From NCBI GenBank assembly GCA_039812645.1, contig JBDIAV010000005.1, forward strand, positions 1 through 64,000: a stretch of 64,000 nt of DNA, written 5' to 3'. The DNA comes from Ancrocorticia sp039812645 (GTDB lineage: Bacteria; Actinomycetota; Actinomycetes; Actinomycetales; Actinomycetaceae). The position numbers were made by a program, and so were the translations under genes. Of the stretch, positions 16,089 through 24,759 are shown piece by piece. The notes under the pieces were generated by a model that was not told the origin of the DNA, searched no databases, and saw only the letters and a program-made list of their open reading frames with translations. Each line of letters begins with the position of its first letter. The stretch's first letter is position 1.

Positions 16089-17762
16089 GTGAGTAATCAT
16101 GTCATGCCAGCGCCCGTGTCCGAAGATACCGTCAGAATTGTGCCCCTTGGTGGCCTAGGCGAGGTGGGACGAAACTGTAACGTCCTTGAGTATCGCGGCA
16201 AGCTCGTCGTCGTCGATTGTGGCGTCCTCTTCCCGGAAGAAAGCCAGCCCGGTGTTGATCTCATCCTTCCCGATATTGATTACCTGAAGAATCGTGTTCA
16301 GGACATCGAAGCGATTGTCCTCACCCATGGCCACGAGGATCATATCGGTGCCGTTCCTTACCTGCTCAAGCTGCGCAATGACATTCCCGTCATCGGCTCG
16401 CAGCTAACCATCGCCTTTATTGAGGCGAAGCTGCAGGAACATCGCATTCGCGCGCACTCCCACGTGGTGGTTGAAGGTGACGTGGAGAAGGTGGGCCCCT
16501 TTGAGATGGAGTTCATCGCGGTCAATCACTCGATCCCGGACGCTCTTGCTGTTTTTGTCCGTACCCCCGAGGGCAACATTCTCATTACCGGCGATTTCAA
16601 GATGGACCAGTTGCCTCTTGACGGCCGGTTGACGGACCTCCGCGCCTTCGCGAAGGCCGGTGAGGAGGGTGTGGATCTCTTCATGTGTGATTCGACGAAC
16701 GCTGAAGTCCCCGGATTCGTTCGTTCGGAATCGGAGATCGGCCCGGTTATCGACGAGGTGTTTGCGAAGGCTACCGGCCAGATCGTCGTTGCCTCATTTG
16801 CCTCGCACGTCCACCGCGTGCAGCAGGTGCTCAACGCCGCGGCCAACCACAACCGTAAGGTGGCCTTCGTGGGCCGCTCGATGGTGCGCAACATGGGCCT
16901 TGCCTCCGAACTCGGCTACCTGGAGGTGCCAAAGGGCGTGCTGCGCGATCTGGGCGATATGCGCGACATCCCCGAGAACCAGCGCGTCTACATGTCCACC
17001 GGATCACAGGGCGAGCCGATGGCCGTGTTGGCCCGCATTGCCAACAAGAGCCATCCGAAGATCAGCGCGGGCCCCGGCGACACTGTGTTGTTTGCTTCCT
17101 CCCTCATCCCGGGTAACGAAAACTCCGTGTTCCGCCTCATCAACGGGCTCATGAAGCTCGGAGCTCACGTGGTGCATCAGGGCAACGCGAAGGTGCACGT
17201 CTCGGGCCATGCCGCCCAGGGCGAGCTGCTCTACTGCTACAACATTCTTGAACCCGCTTACGCCATGCCAATTCACGGCGAGGTACGTCATCAGGTGGCC
17301 AACGGCGCCATCGCTGTGAAGACGGGCGTGCCCGCGGAGAACGTCATTTTGGCCGAGAACGGTTCTGTCATCGATATGCACGACGGCGTCGTTTCGCTCG
17401 TTGGCTCCGTGCCATTCCACGAGATCTACGTGGATGGTTCTTCTATCGGTGACATCACCGAGTCTGAGCTCAAGGATCGTCGTACCTTGGCCGAGGAAGG
17501 CTTCATCGCTATCTTCGCCGCGGTGGACCCGAACGCCGAGCAGATCGTCACCGGTCCCCACATCCAGGCCCGCGCCATGGCCGAGGACCAGTCTGTTTTC
17601 GACGACATCCTCCCCGAGGTAACCGTCGCCCTGCAGGAGGCGTTGGAGAAGGGTGCGGATCTTTACGGTATGCAGCAGGCCATGCGCCGCGTTATGGGCC
17701 GTTGGGTCTCGCGCAAGCTGCGCCGCTCGCCCATGATTGTTCCCACGGTGGTGGCTGTTTAA
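16089..17762 (+). CDS. rnj: Ribonuclease J
   Basis: RNase J is a metallo-beta-lactamase-fold enzyme with 5' exonuclease and endonuclease activity, central to mRNA decay and rRNA maturation. The 557-residue protein has the zinc motif HGHEDH near residue 80, the beta-CASP region, and the segment HVSGHAAQGELL near residue 375. The GTG at 16089 is 6 bases after GACAAT, a weak -10 box, with no Shine-Dalgarno. The order dapA, rnj, ftsK is common in actinobacteria; here a PerM gene sits between dapA and rnj. Confidence 0.96.
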   Translation: MSNHVMPAPVSEDTVRIVPLGGLGEVGRNCNVLEYRGKLVVVDCGVLFPEESQPGVDLILPDIDYLKNRVQDIEAIVLTHGHEDHIGAVPYLLKLRNDIPVIGSQLTIAFIEAKLQEHRIRAHSHVVVEGDVEKVGPFEMEFIAVNHSIPDALAVFVRTPEGNILITGDFKMDQLPLDGRLTDLRAFAKAGEEGVDLFMCDSTNAEVPGFVRSESEIGPVIDEVFAKATGQIVVASFASHVHRVQQVLNAAANHNRKVAFVGRSMVRNMGLASELGYLEVPKGVLRDLGDMRDIPENQRVYMSTGSQGEPMAVLARIANKSHPKISAGPGDTVLFASSLIPGNENSVFRLINGLMKLGAHVVHQGNAKVHVSGHAAQGELLYCYNILEPAYAMPIHGEVRHQVANGAIAVKTGVPAENVILAENGSVIDMHDGVVSLVGSVPFHEIYVDGSSIGDITESELKDRRTLAEEGFIAIFAAVDPNAEQIVTGPHIQARAMAEDQSVFDDILPEVTVALQEALEKGADLYGMQQAMRRVMGRWVSRKLRRSPMIVPTVVAV

Positions 17763-17829
17763 CGACGCCGCCCCGCCCGCCGTCTCGCTGGAGGCGAGGG
17801 GTGTGTTGGTGAAAAGGTCACACGTGTTT

Positions 17830-17864
17830 CAGAGAGGCCACGGATTCTTTCCGTGGCCTCTCTG
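17830..17864 (+). terminator. Terminator after RNase J
   Basis: A perfect 15-bp stem (CAGAGAGGCCACGGA) with a TTCTT loop. Confidence 0.8.
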
Positions 17865-17974
17865 TGCCGTGACCTCTTCGTTTACCCACCTGGGAGCCGA
17901 TTCTGATCTCGGCGAGGACGAGGAGTCGGTCATAATGCCGCGTGCCGGGGTGTTGCTCAGTGTGCTCGCGGCGA

Positions 17975-17980
17975 TAGGGT
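17975..17980 (+). promoter_or_regulatory. -10 box TAGGGT, leaderless start of ftsK
   Basis: TAGGGT is followed by 7 bases and the GTG of ftsK; no Shine-Dalgarno is present. Confidence 0.45.
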
Positions 17981-17987
17981 TCCTCAT

Positions 17988-20927
17988 GTGAGTCCACGTG
18001 TGCCGAGAGAAGACGCCAACAAGAGGCAGGCCCCGCGCAAGCCGCAGAGTACTGCCGCCAAGAAGGCTGCCCAACAAAAAGCACCCGAGCGCCAGCCGAT
18101 GAGTGGTTTGAAGCGCGAGGGGATTGCCTTCGGGTTTCTTGCCCTTGCCATTATTATTGCGTTGCGCGAATGGTTCCAGCTGTCTGGAATCCTCGGAGAC
18201 ATCATCCATCACGTGGTGGCTGGCGCTGTTGGCCTGCTTGCCATCGTGGTGCCGGTATTGCTCATCGTGGTGGCAATCCAAGTCTTCCGCACGTCACCAC
18301 GGGTGACGAATAAGCGTCTATACGTTGGACTTGCGCTTATCGTGACAGCGGTGACCGGCGTCCTTCACCTCATTGTCAGCCCGGTCAGCCCAATGACGGA
18401 TTTCGCTGGTATCGAGGGAGCCGGTGGCCTCCTTGGCTGGGTTGTGGGGGCAACTCTTCGCACCCTGCTTTCTCCCTACGGCGCATATCCGGTTCTCATC
18501 ATCGTTTTGCTGTTCGCCATCCTCTACATGACGAATACGACCCTGCACGATGTGTGGGCCAAGGTTGCCGAGGTCCGGACCGAGCCGCGTGCGCAATCCG
18601 ACGCCAAACCGGAAACGGCTCGTGGCGCCTCACCCTCGGTTCCTTATGATAAGCCGCATGTCGTAGAAGAGGACGGTCCCAAGAGGCCAAGCCTCTTGCA
18701 GCGCCGCCGTAAGAAGAAGGCGGACGATTCCATCGACGCCACGCAGGTTCTCGCCGCAGGCAGTATCGATAGTGTCGACGGCGACGTCGCCGCCACCCAG
18801 GCTCTCGCGGCAGCTCAAGAGGCGGCGCGTTCTCGAAAGACGACAAAGAAAGCGCCGGAGAACGACGCCTCCTTGACCCCCGAATGGCCGGAAGTGTCAT
18901 CTCGACGTAACTCGACTGCCAACAAGCAGGCCTCCAAGGCGACGGCCTCCAAGGCCGCCAGCGTTGCTGCAGCGCCAGCATCCCCCGCAACCGCGGGAAT
19001 ATCTGGTGGCGGGGCGACGTCGTCGGGCAGTGGACTTCCCGCCCCTGATTCCACGGCGATCATCCCGCAGGGGCAGCAACTGGCGCTTGACCCCAACGTC
19101 ACCTACCAGCTTCCGTCAACGGACAGTCTCAAGTTCGGCGCGCCGCACGCCGAGCGCACCGAGGCGAATGACAAGGTGGTGGACCGTCTCACCCAGGTGT
19201 TCACAGAGTTTGGCGTCGACGCGAGCGTGGTGGGTTTCCATCGCGGCCCCACTGTTACTCAGTACGAAGTGGAGCTTGGACCGGGCGTCAAGGTGGAGCG
19301 TATTACCGCGCTCTCGAACAACATCGCTTACGCGGTGGCGTCGGCGGATGTGCGCATTCTGTCGCCGATCCCTGGCAAGTCAGCTATCGGCATTGAGATC
19401 CCCAACGAGGATCGCGAGACAGTTCTGCTTGGCGATGTTCTCCGCTCGCAGGTGGCACAGAAGGCCACCCACCCGCTGACTGTGGGTGTGGGGAAGAACG
19501 TCGAGGGCAAGTTCGTTATCGCTAACCTTGCCAAGATGCCGCACCTGCTGGTCGCTGGCGCGACGGGTGCGGGTAAATCGTCCTTCATTAACTCGATGAT
19601 TACGTCCATCATGATGCGCGCTACGCCGGATCAGGTGCGCATGATCCTCGTGGATCCCAAGCGCGTGGAGCTGACCATTTATGCGGGAATCCCGCACCTC
19701 ATTACGCCCATCATCACCAACCCCAAGAAGGCCGCCGAGGCTCTCGAATGGGTGGTCAAGGAGATGGACGCGCGCTATGACGATATGGCTGCCTACCACT
19801 TCAAGAACATCGATGACTTCAACGCCGCCGTGCGCGCCGGGACCGTCCACGCAGACAACCCGAACCGTACTCTCGCTCCCTATCCCTACCTGCTGGTCGT
19901 GGTGGACGAGTTGGCGGACATGATGATGGTGGCCCCGCGTGATGTCGAGGCATCCATCCAGCGTATTACTCAGCTTGCCCGTGCCGCCGGAATTCACCTG
20001 GTGCTCGCCACCCAGCGTCCGTCAGTGGACGTGGTGACGGGGCTTATTAAGGCCAACATTCCCTCCCGCTTGGCGTTTATGACGTCGGCGCTTGCGGACT
20101 CGCGCACCATTCTTGACATGTCCGGTGCTGAAAAACTCATTGGCCAGGGCGATGCCCTCTTCATGCCCGCTGGTGCCTCGAAGCCCATCCGCTTGCAGGG
20201 TGCCTGGGTGGATGAAGAAGAGATCGAGCTTGTGGTGGCGGAGTGCAAGAAGCAGCTTCAGCCTCACTACCGGGATGACTTCGAAGAGGTTCAGGAGCAG
20301 AAGAAGCAGCGCGAGGAGATCGGAGACGACCTCGAGGTATTGCTTCAGGCCGCCGAAATCGTGGTGACCACACAGTTCGGCTCCACCTCCATGCTTCAGC
20401 GTAAGCTCCGCATTGGCTTTGCCAAGGCTGGCCGCATGATGGATCTGCTGGAACAGTACGAGATCGTCGGGCCGTCTGAGGGCTCGAAGGCGCGTGACGT
20501 GCTCGTCTCTCCTGAGTATGTGGACCAGGCTCTGGCGATGTTGCGCGGTGAGCGTCCGTCGATTTTTGATGACGACGCGGACCGGCCTACGGAAGCTGGA
20601 TTACGCGAGGGAAGCCAAGGAAGTCGGCTGCGGTCGAAGCCCCACGACGAACCGGCTTCCGGTAACGGGGCGGCTTTAAACGACGGCGTCGCGCAACCGG
20701 GTGATGATCAGCCGACCGAGTACGTCGATGCGGAGATTATGGAACCCCAATCGGATTATTCTGGAACGCCTGAGGGCGCTACTGAGGTGCTGCCGTCTGT
20801 GAATCGTTATGCCTCGGATCCTCTCGCCGAAAGCGCACAGGGTCCGGTAGTGAAAAACTGGTACGACGATCTTGACGACGACGAAGGTGACTCCGGTGAG
20901 GATGCCTGGCAGTTGACCGGTCGATAG
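17988..20927 (+). CDS. ftsK: DNA translocase FtsK
   Basis: FtsK pumps chromosomal DNA through the division septum and helps resolve dimers. The 979-residue protein has a basic N terminus, about four membrane helices between residues 40 and 185, a long Ala/Lys/Ser-rich linker to about residue 360, then the RecA-like motor with Walker A GATGAGKSS near residue 524 and Walker B LLVVVDELADMMM near 640. A gamma-type winged helix follows (FGSTSMLQRKLRIGFAKAGRMM), then an extra acidic tail of about 115 residues. The GTG at 17988 is 7 bases after TAGGGT. Confidence 0.96.
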   Translation: MSPRVPREDANKRQAPRKPQSTAAKKAAQQKAPERQPMSGLKREGIAFGFLALAIIIALREWFQLSGILGDIIHHVVAGAVGLLAIVVPVLLIVVAIQVFRTSPRVTNKRLYVGLALIVTAVTGVLHLIVSPVSPMTDFAGIEGAGGLLGWVVGATLRTLLSPYGAYPVLIIVLLFAILYMTNTTLHDVWAKVAEVRTEPRAQSDAKPETARGASPSVPYDKPHVVEEDGPKRPSLLQRRRKKKADDSIDATQVLAAGSIDSVDGDVAATQALAAAQEAARSRKTTKKAPENDASLTPEWPEVSSRRNSTANKQASKATASKAASVAAAPASPATAGISGGGATSSGSGLPAPDSTAIIPQGQQLALDPNVTYQLPSTDSLKFGAPHAERTEANDKVVDRLTQVFTEFGVDASVVGFHRGPTVTQYEVELGPGVKVERITALSNNIAYAVASADVRILSPIPGKSAIGIEIPNEDRETVLLGDVLRSQVAQKATHPLTVGVGKNVEGKFVIANLAKMPHLLVAGATGAGKSSFINSMITSIMMRATPDQVRMILVDPKRVELTIYAGIPHLITPIITNPKKAAEALEWVVKEMDARYDDMAAYHFKNIDDFNAAVRAGTVHADNPNRTLAPYPYLLVVVDELADMMMVAPRDVEASIQRITQLARAAGIHLVLATQRPSVDVVTGLIKANIPSRLAFMTSALADSRTILDMSGAEKLIGQGDALFMPAGASKPIRLQGAWVDEEEIELVVAECKKQLQPHYRDDFEEVQEQKKQREEIGDDLEVLLQAAEIVVTTQFGSTSMLQRKLRIGFAKAGRMMDLLEQYEIVGPSEGSKARDVLVSPEYVDQALAMLRGERPSIFDDDADRPTEAGLREGSQGSRLRSKPHDEPASGNGAALNDGVAQPGDDQPTEYVDAEIMEPQSDYSGTPEGATEVLPSVNRYASDPLAESAQGPVVKNWYDDLDDDEGDSGEDAWQLTGR

Positions 20928-20935
20928 TTGAAGTG

Positions 20936-20971
20936 GAGGAGGGCGGCGCTTCTCAAAGCGCCGCCCTCCTC
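20936..20971. terminator. Bidirectional terminator between ftsK and the CapA-like gene
   Basis: A 16-bp perfect stem (GAGGAGGGCGGCGCTT) with a 4-base loop lies in the 48-bp gap between two convergent genes. Confidence 0.85.
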
Positions 20972-20975
20972 GCAT

Positions 20976-22223
20976 TTACTTCTTCTCTATAGAGACCAAG
21001 GTGGACTGCGGCGTAGGGGCGACAGTCCGTTCCTTGGACCCGTCGGCTTCCATCACGGGGTAGGTGGCGTCTGCTCGGCCCTGGATACCTTCTTCGGTGA
21101 GGGAGAGCCCCTCCGGCCTTTGACCTTGCACCAGTTCGTTGAGGAGGAAGAGGCGATCCGTATCGCCGTCGTCGGCAACGACTGTCCATTCGAGGTTGCT
21201 GACGTGGGCTGGCCCTTCAGCTGGTACGTCAACCGTCGCGGTCATCATTAGACCGGCGACAACACGATAGCCGTTGTTCTCGACAAGTTGGCCCGAGATC
21301 ATGTTGCCCATGGACCACACGACCCACATGCCCTTGCCATCCGGTCCACCGTCCAGATGAGCGACGGGTTCGGGGACGTGGGAATGGTCTCCGAAGATAA
21401 GATCCACCGCTCCGGAGGCTGCGATCTGGTTGGCAATGTCGATCTGCTCCTGGATTGGCTCGCTGACGTATTCGGTTCCCCAATGCTGGGAGAGAACCAC
21501 GAGATCGGCACCGGCTTCGCGTGCGCGGCGGGCGTCGGCGATGATGTCATCAACGGTGCGAATCCCGAACTCTCCAATAACGTTCCATGACCAGGGTTCG
21601 TCCTGTGGAAGTGGGACGCCGTTGGTGAGTGTGGTGGCGGATATGTGCGCTACGGTGACGGTGCGCCCGCCCGTTTCCAGTGTGTAGTACTGGATCTGCT
21701 TCGCTTCCTCGGCGGTGCGGGCGATTCCGTGCCATCCCAATCCTGCGGCGTCCAAGGCGTCCGCCGTGGCCACGATCCCCGCAAAGCCACGGTCCATGGA
21801 ATGGTTAGTGGCGAGGGTGCATCCGTCCCAGCCCATCTGCTTGAGCGAGGTGGCGATCTCCGGGGGAATGCCGAACGACGGATACCCCGAGATTTCCTCG
21901 CCGGGAGGGACAATCGGCACTTCGAGCTGGCAGAGAGCGAGATCCGCTCCCTCGATCCATGGCTGGATACCAGCGAACAACGGCGTGTAGTCGTACGTGG
22001 TACCGTTCCACGCCGCCTCATTCACCGAGGGATGGGGGAGAATATCTCCACCGGAGAGAATTGTCAGTGTTGATGGCTGGACCGTTGGAGCAGAACTCGG
22101 CTGCTCTGTGGCGCCGGTACTGGCCGAATCCGAGGCGGTGGATGAGTTATCGACGGTGGTGGTCGAGCATGCAGCCAGAACCACGACGGATCCAAGTGCG
22201 GCGAGCATACGAGAAGAGCGCAT
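20976..22223 (-). CDS. CapA-family lipoprotein (metallophosphatase-like)
   Basis: A 415-residue protein related to the poly-gamma-glutamate capsule protein CapA. The N terminus is a lipoprotein signal with lipobox LAAC at residues about 16-19, then a Ser/Thr linker, then the family domain starting at SGGDILPH, with CTLATNHSMDRG, VVLSQHWGTEY and IFGDHSHVPEPV as metal-site-like segments. No other capsule genes are nearby, so a true capsule role is doubtful. The ATG at 22223 has AGGAGG before it. It converges with ftsK at a shared terminator. Confidence 0.85.
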   Translation of the reverse strand: MRSSRMLAALGSVVVLAACSTTTVDNSSTASDSASTGATEQPSSAPTVQPSTLTILSGGDILPHPSVNEAAWNGTTYDYTPLFAGIQPWIEGADLALCQLEVPIVPPGEEISGYPSFGIPPEIATSLKQMGWDGCTLATNHSMDRGFAGIVATADALDAAGLGWHGIARTAEEAKQIQYYTLETGGRTVTVAHISATTLTNGVPLPQDEPWSWNVIGEFGIRTVDDIIADARRAREAGADLVVLSQHWGTEYVSEPIQEQIDIANQIAASGAVDLIFGDHSHVPEPVAHLDGGPDGKGMWVVWSMGNMISGQLVENNGYRVVAGLMMTATVDVPAEGPAHVSNLEWTVVADDGDTDRLFLLNELVQGQRPEGLSLTEEGIQGRADATYPVMEADGSKERTVAPTPQSTLVSIEKK

Positions 22224-22337
22224 TTTTCCTCCTGAGCAGGTTGTGACGAATTCTATCCACGAGCGCCGACAGATTTTGGGCTCTGGACGAAGTTTCATGT
22301 AAGCGGGCGCAAAATCCCGGTAAACCGAAAGATTGGG

Positions 22338-22343
22338 TAGGCT
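22338..22343 (+). promoter_or_regulatory. -10 box TAGGCT, start of pgsA
   Basis: TAGGCT is followed by GGAGAA and the ATG. The 6-base spacing fits a leaderless start; GGAG could be read as a Shine-Dalgarno but is too close to the ATG. Confidence 0.45.
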
Positions 22344-22349
22344 GGAGAA

Positions 22350-22967
22350 ATGAGTAGTTCAGAACGCGATACGGCACCACAGGCACCTCTTTTCAACATT
22401 GCGAACATCTTGACGATGCTTCGCTTGGTGTTGGTGCCGGTCTTCATCGCCGTTTACTGGGTGGATACTCCGGGCCGTGCGGGAATTGCTTTTGCTGTCT
22501 TTGCTTTTGCTGCAATCACCGACAAGCTCGACGGCTACTTGGCCCGCAAGTATCACCTCATCACCGACTTTGGTAAGCTCGCTGATTCCATTGCGGATAA
22601 GGCTTTGATTTCGGCTGCGCTTATCATGCTCTCCTGGCACGGGCACCTGTGGTGGTGGGTCACGATTCTGATGATCGGACGTGAGCTCGCTATTACCTTA
22701 ATGCGCATGTACATGGTGAAAGTGGAAGTCATGGCTGCGGGTTGGACGGGCAAGGTCAAGATGGTCTTCCAGTCGTTAGGTATTGGCGGCCTGCTGATCC
22801 CATGGGCAGCTTTCCTTCCCAGTGGTTTTGCCACGTTCCTTATCTGGGCGTCCTATGCGCTTATTGGAATCGCTCTTGTCCTGTCGATTGTCTCGGCGCT
22901 TGAGTACGTACGTGACGCGCAAAGACTTTCGCGGGAAAGTTCGTCGTCGGCTGATCAGGACAAATAG
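22350..22967 (+). CDS. pgsA: CDP-alcohol phosphatidyltransferase (phosphatidylglycerophosphate synthase type)
   Basis: A 205-residue membrane enzyme that joins CDP-diacylglycerol to glycerol-3-phosphate. The signature of the family, D-x2-DG-x2-AR-x8-G-x3-D-x3-D, is complete in DKLDGYLARKYHL and the next residues (DFGKLADSIAD), with several membrane helices around it. The neighbourhood pgsA-cinA-clgR-recA is the standard actinobacterial one and favours PgsA over other CDP-alcohol enzymes. It is the first gene of a run that continues into cinA. Confidence 0.93.
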   Translation: MSSSERDTAPQAPLFNIANILTMLRLVLVPVFIAVYWVDTPGRAGIAFAVFAFAAITDKLDGYLARKYHLITDFGKLADSIADKALISAALIMLSWHGHLWWWVTILMIGRELAITLMRMYMVKVEVMAAGWTGKVKMVFQSLGIGGLLIPWAAFLPSGFATFLIWASYALIGIALVLSIVSALEYVRDAQRLSRESSSSADQDK

Positions 22968-22982
22968 TTGAGGGAAGAGCCG

Positions 22983-23492
22983 TTGCCCGCGACCGACGAA
23001 TGGACCAAGATTCCCCACACGGATGTTGCCCGCAGTGTTGCTGAACTTATTACTCGTGGGTTGACGTTGGGATGTGCAGAATCGCTGACCGGAGGAGCGT
23101 TGACCTCGACGTTCGTGTCGGTACCGGGGGTTTCGGAAATATTGCGTGGCGGCATTGTCAGCTACGCAACAGACATCAAGGCATCGGTTCTTGGTGTCTC
23201 TCAGCGCCGGCTTGATGAGACGGGCCCTGTCGACGGCGACGTCGCGCTCCAGATGGCCCGTGGTGTGTGTCGGGTATGTGGCGCGGATGTTGGTTTGTCG
23301 ACGACGGGCGTTGCTGGTCCCGGGCCCGTCGACGGACATCCTGCGGGAACGGTGTGGATCGCAATCGCCGGCGCTCTTGGGGAGCGGAGTAGGCTATTGC
23401 ATTTGCGCGGTGATCGTGGAGAGATTCGCAAACAGACCATAGAATGCGTACTTGGTCTATTGGATGAGCATTTGTCGTTGAAGTTATCGTGA
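22983..23492 (+). CDS. CinA C-terminal type amidase (nicotinamide-nucleotide amidase)
   Basis: A short CinA-like protein of about 169 residues with the conserved segments CAESLTGGALTSTFVSVPG and STTGVAGPGPVDGHPAGTVW. Members (PncC) deamidate nicotinamide mononucleotide in NAD salvage. The long N-terminal CinA domain is absent, as in many actinobacteria. The start is uncertain: TTG at 22983 has GAGGGAAG at a good distance, while TTG at 22968 directly abuts the pgsA stop. It lies 15 bases after pgsA in the same unit. Confidence 0.85.
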   Translation: MPATDEWTKIPHTDVARSVAELITRGLTLGCAESLTGGALTSTFVSVPGVSEILRGGIVSYATDIKASVLGVSQRRLDETGPVDGDVALQMARGVCRVCGADVGLSTTGVAGPGPVDGHPAGTVWIAIAGALGERSRLLHLRGDRGEIRKQTIECVLGLLDEHLSLKLS

Positions 23493-23574
23493 CCTGGGGT
23501 GTCCTCCCCAATTCCCGGCTCTTTTCAGGAAACCCACAGCTACACTTGACATGCTAGGAGCATCAAGGAAAAAG

Positions 23575-23597
23575 ACTTGAGCGTGCTCGGCTCAAGT
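23575..23597. repeat. 8-bp inverted repeat before clgR
   Basis: ACTTGAGC and GCTCAAGT are separated by 7 bases and followed by TTTG. It may be a weak terminator for cinA or a binding site in the clgR promoter; a TTGACA sequence stands at about 23536. Confidence 0.35.
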
Positions 23598-23662
23598 TTG
23601 GAAGCAGTTTGAAGGTCCTGGGAATTAATCCTGACTTTGCTGCGTTGAGGAGAGTGATGAGC

Positions 23663-24061
23663 ATGGATCTACGTACCGGCGTTAACCGGAAAAGTGATGG
23701 AGCTGCGCGAAAGGTTGGCACAATGCCCGAATCGAATCATCAGGAACAGCCGCTTCTGCGTCGTGAACTAGGTGAGGTGTTGCGCGAGTACCGCCAGCGC
23801 CAAGGCCGCACGTTGCGTGAAGTCTCCTCTGACGCCCGCGTCTCGTTGGGATACCTCTCCGAGGTTGAGCGTGGACAGAAGGAAGCGTCCTCCGAACTTC
23901 TTGCATCTATTTGTATGGCACTGAATGTGCCGCTGAGCCACGTCCTGCGTTTGGTCGCGGACCGCATCGACTTTGCCCAGGGTCGAATTCCTCCCCATCT
24001 GCGTGTGCCGGACTCCGTCCCAGACGAACTTGTTCGTGCGGAGCTTGCCAAGCTGAGGTGA
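23663..24061 (+). CDS. clgR: ClgR-type XRE transcription regulator
   Basis: A 132-residue regulator. The HTH is strongly like ClgR (TLREVSSDARVSLGYLSEVE, then RGQKEASSELLASICMALN). In relatives ClgR switches on clp protease genes and recA after protein or DNA stress. The N terminus before the HTH is about 30 residues longer than usual. Start choice: GAGGAGAG favours the ATG at 23663 (spacing 8) over 23657; an internal ATG at 23723 gives a protein of the usual size. It overlaps the DUF3046 gene by 4 bp. Confidence 0.9.
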   Translation: MDLRTGVNRKSDGAARKVGTMPESNHQEQPLLRRELGEVLREYRQRQGRTLREVSSDARVSLGYLSEVERGQKEASSELLASICMALNVPLSHVLRLVADRIDFAQGRIPPHLRVPDSVPDELVRAELAKLR

Positions 24062-24297
24062 GGGAATCTGAATTCTGGAACGCCCTAGATTGGGCGTTCC
24101 CCGGCGGTTACGGGCAGAGTTTGGCTCAGGATCTTGTCCTGTCCGCTCTTGATGAGCGGAGCCCGGCACAGGCCATTCACGCAGGCGTCAGTCCTCAGAA
24201 AGTATGGGATGCGATGTGTGAGTCAATGGATCTACCCGCCTCCTATCACTACATTCATCGAGTCAAACCTGAAGAGCGAGACGCTCTTGGGCGTTAA
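24058..24297 (+). CDS. DUF3046 protein
   Basis: A 79-residue protein that fits the actinobacterial DUF3046 family: SEFWNALDWAF near the start, then LVLSALDERSPAQAIHAG and KVWDAMCESMDLP. The GTG start overlaps the clgR stop (GTGA), so the two are translated together. The family is typically found between clgR-type regulators and recA. Its function is unknown; position suggests a link to stress or SOS control. Confidence 0.85.
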   Translation: MRESEFWNALDWAFPGGYGQSLAQDLVLSALDERSPAQAIHAGVSPQKVWDAMCESMDLPASYHYIHRVKPEERDALGR

Positions 24298-24326
24298 TCT
24301 CTCACCCCTCCATCCTTGAATCTCAT

Positions 24327-24376
24327 GAACGGGGCTGTATCAGAAGGTCTGTTGACCAACTGATACAGCCCCGTTC
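24327..24376 (+). terminator. Terminator-like stem after DUF3046
   Basis: A perfect 17-bp stem (GAACGGGGCTGTATCAG) with a 16-base loop, followed by TCATCTTT. Its core GGGGCTGTATCA is also the end of a possible insertion remnant (next entry). Confidence 0.7.
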
Positions 24377-24481
24377 TCATCTTTCTGGGACTTTCTGGGG
24401 TTCGTAAGCTGCAGTAGGTGCTGTGCCAGAAATCCGATAGGGCTGGGTTGTGTGACGGAATCCGACTTTTGATACAGCTCC
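24331..24481. mobile_element. Possible MITE or IS remnant with 16-bp inverted ends
   Basis: GGGGCTGTATCAGAAG at 24331-24346 and the reverse complement of 24466-24481 (GGAGCTGTATCAAAAG) match at 14 of 16 positions and bound a 151-bp piece without an ORF. A further inverted copy of the core lies at 24361-24376. Ends that start GG.GCTGTATCA resemble insertion-sequence termini in general form. I see no target duplication, so this is tentative. Confidence 0.4.
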
Positions 24482-24567
24482 GTGTGTGGCGTGGAAACGG
24501 TGAGGGGACCGACGACGGCGTTATTGCCCAGCGCGAGAAACAACACTCCCGGGTCCTAGGACTTTAT

Positions 24568-24583
24568 TCGAACGTACGTTCGG
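24568..24583. promoter_or_regulatory. LexA box in the recA promoter
   Basis: TCGAACGTACGTTCGG matches the actinobacterial/Gram-positive SOS box TCGAACNNNNGTTCGA at all but the last base. It directly precedes the -10-like TATATT at 24584-24589. LexA bound here would block recA. The remaining 170 bases to recA are an untranslated leader with no clear structure. Confidence 0.9.
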
Positions 24584-24759
24584 TATATTGTTTTCCCCAG
24601 ATCAAGAAAACGCGCGCTCATCCACAGGAGTTGACGTGAGCGCGTTTTATGTCGGAGGTCGGGCATAGCGTAGATCTCGTAGCCACTCGGAGAGGGTGGC
24701 AACGTTAAGACCTGTTCTATTGGCCGTCACAGTGTGACTCACAAGCAAAGGAAATCGCC

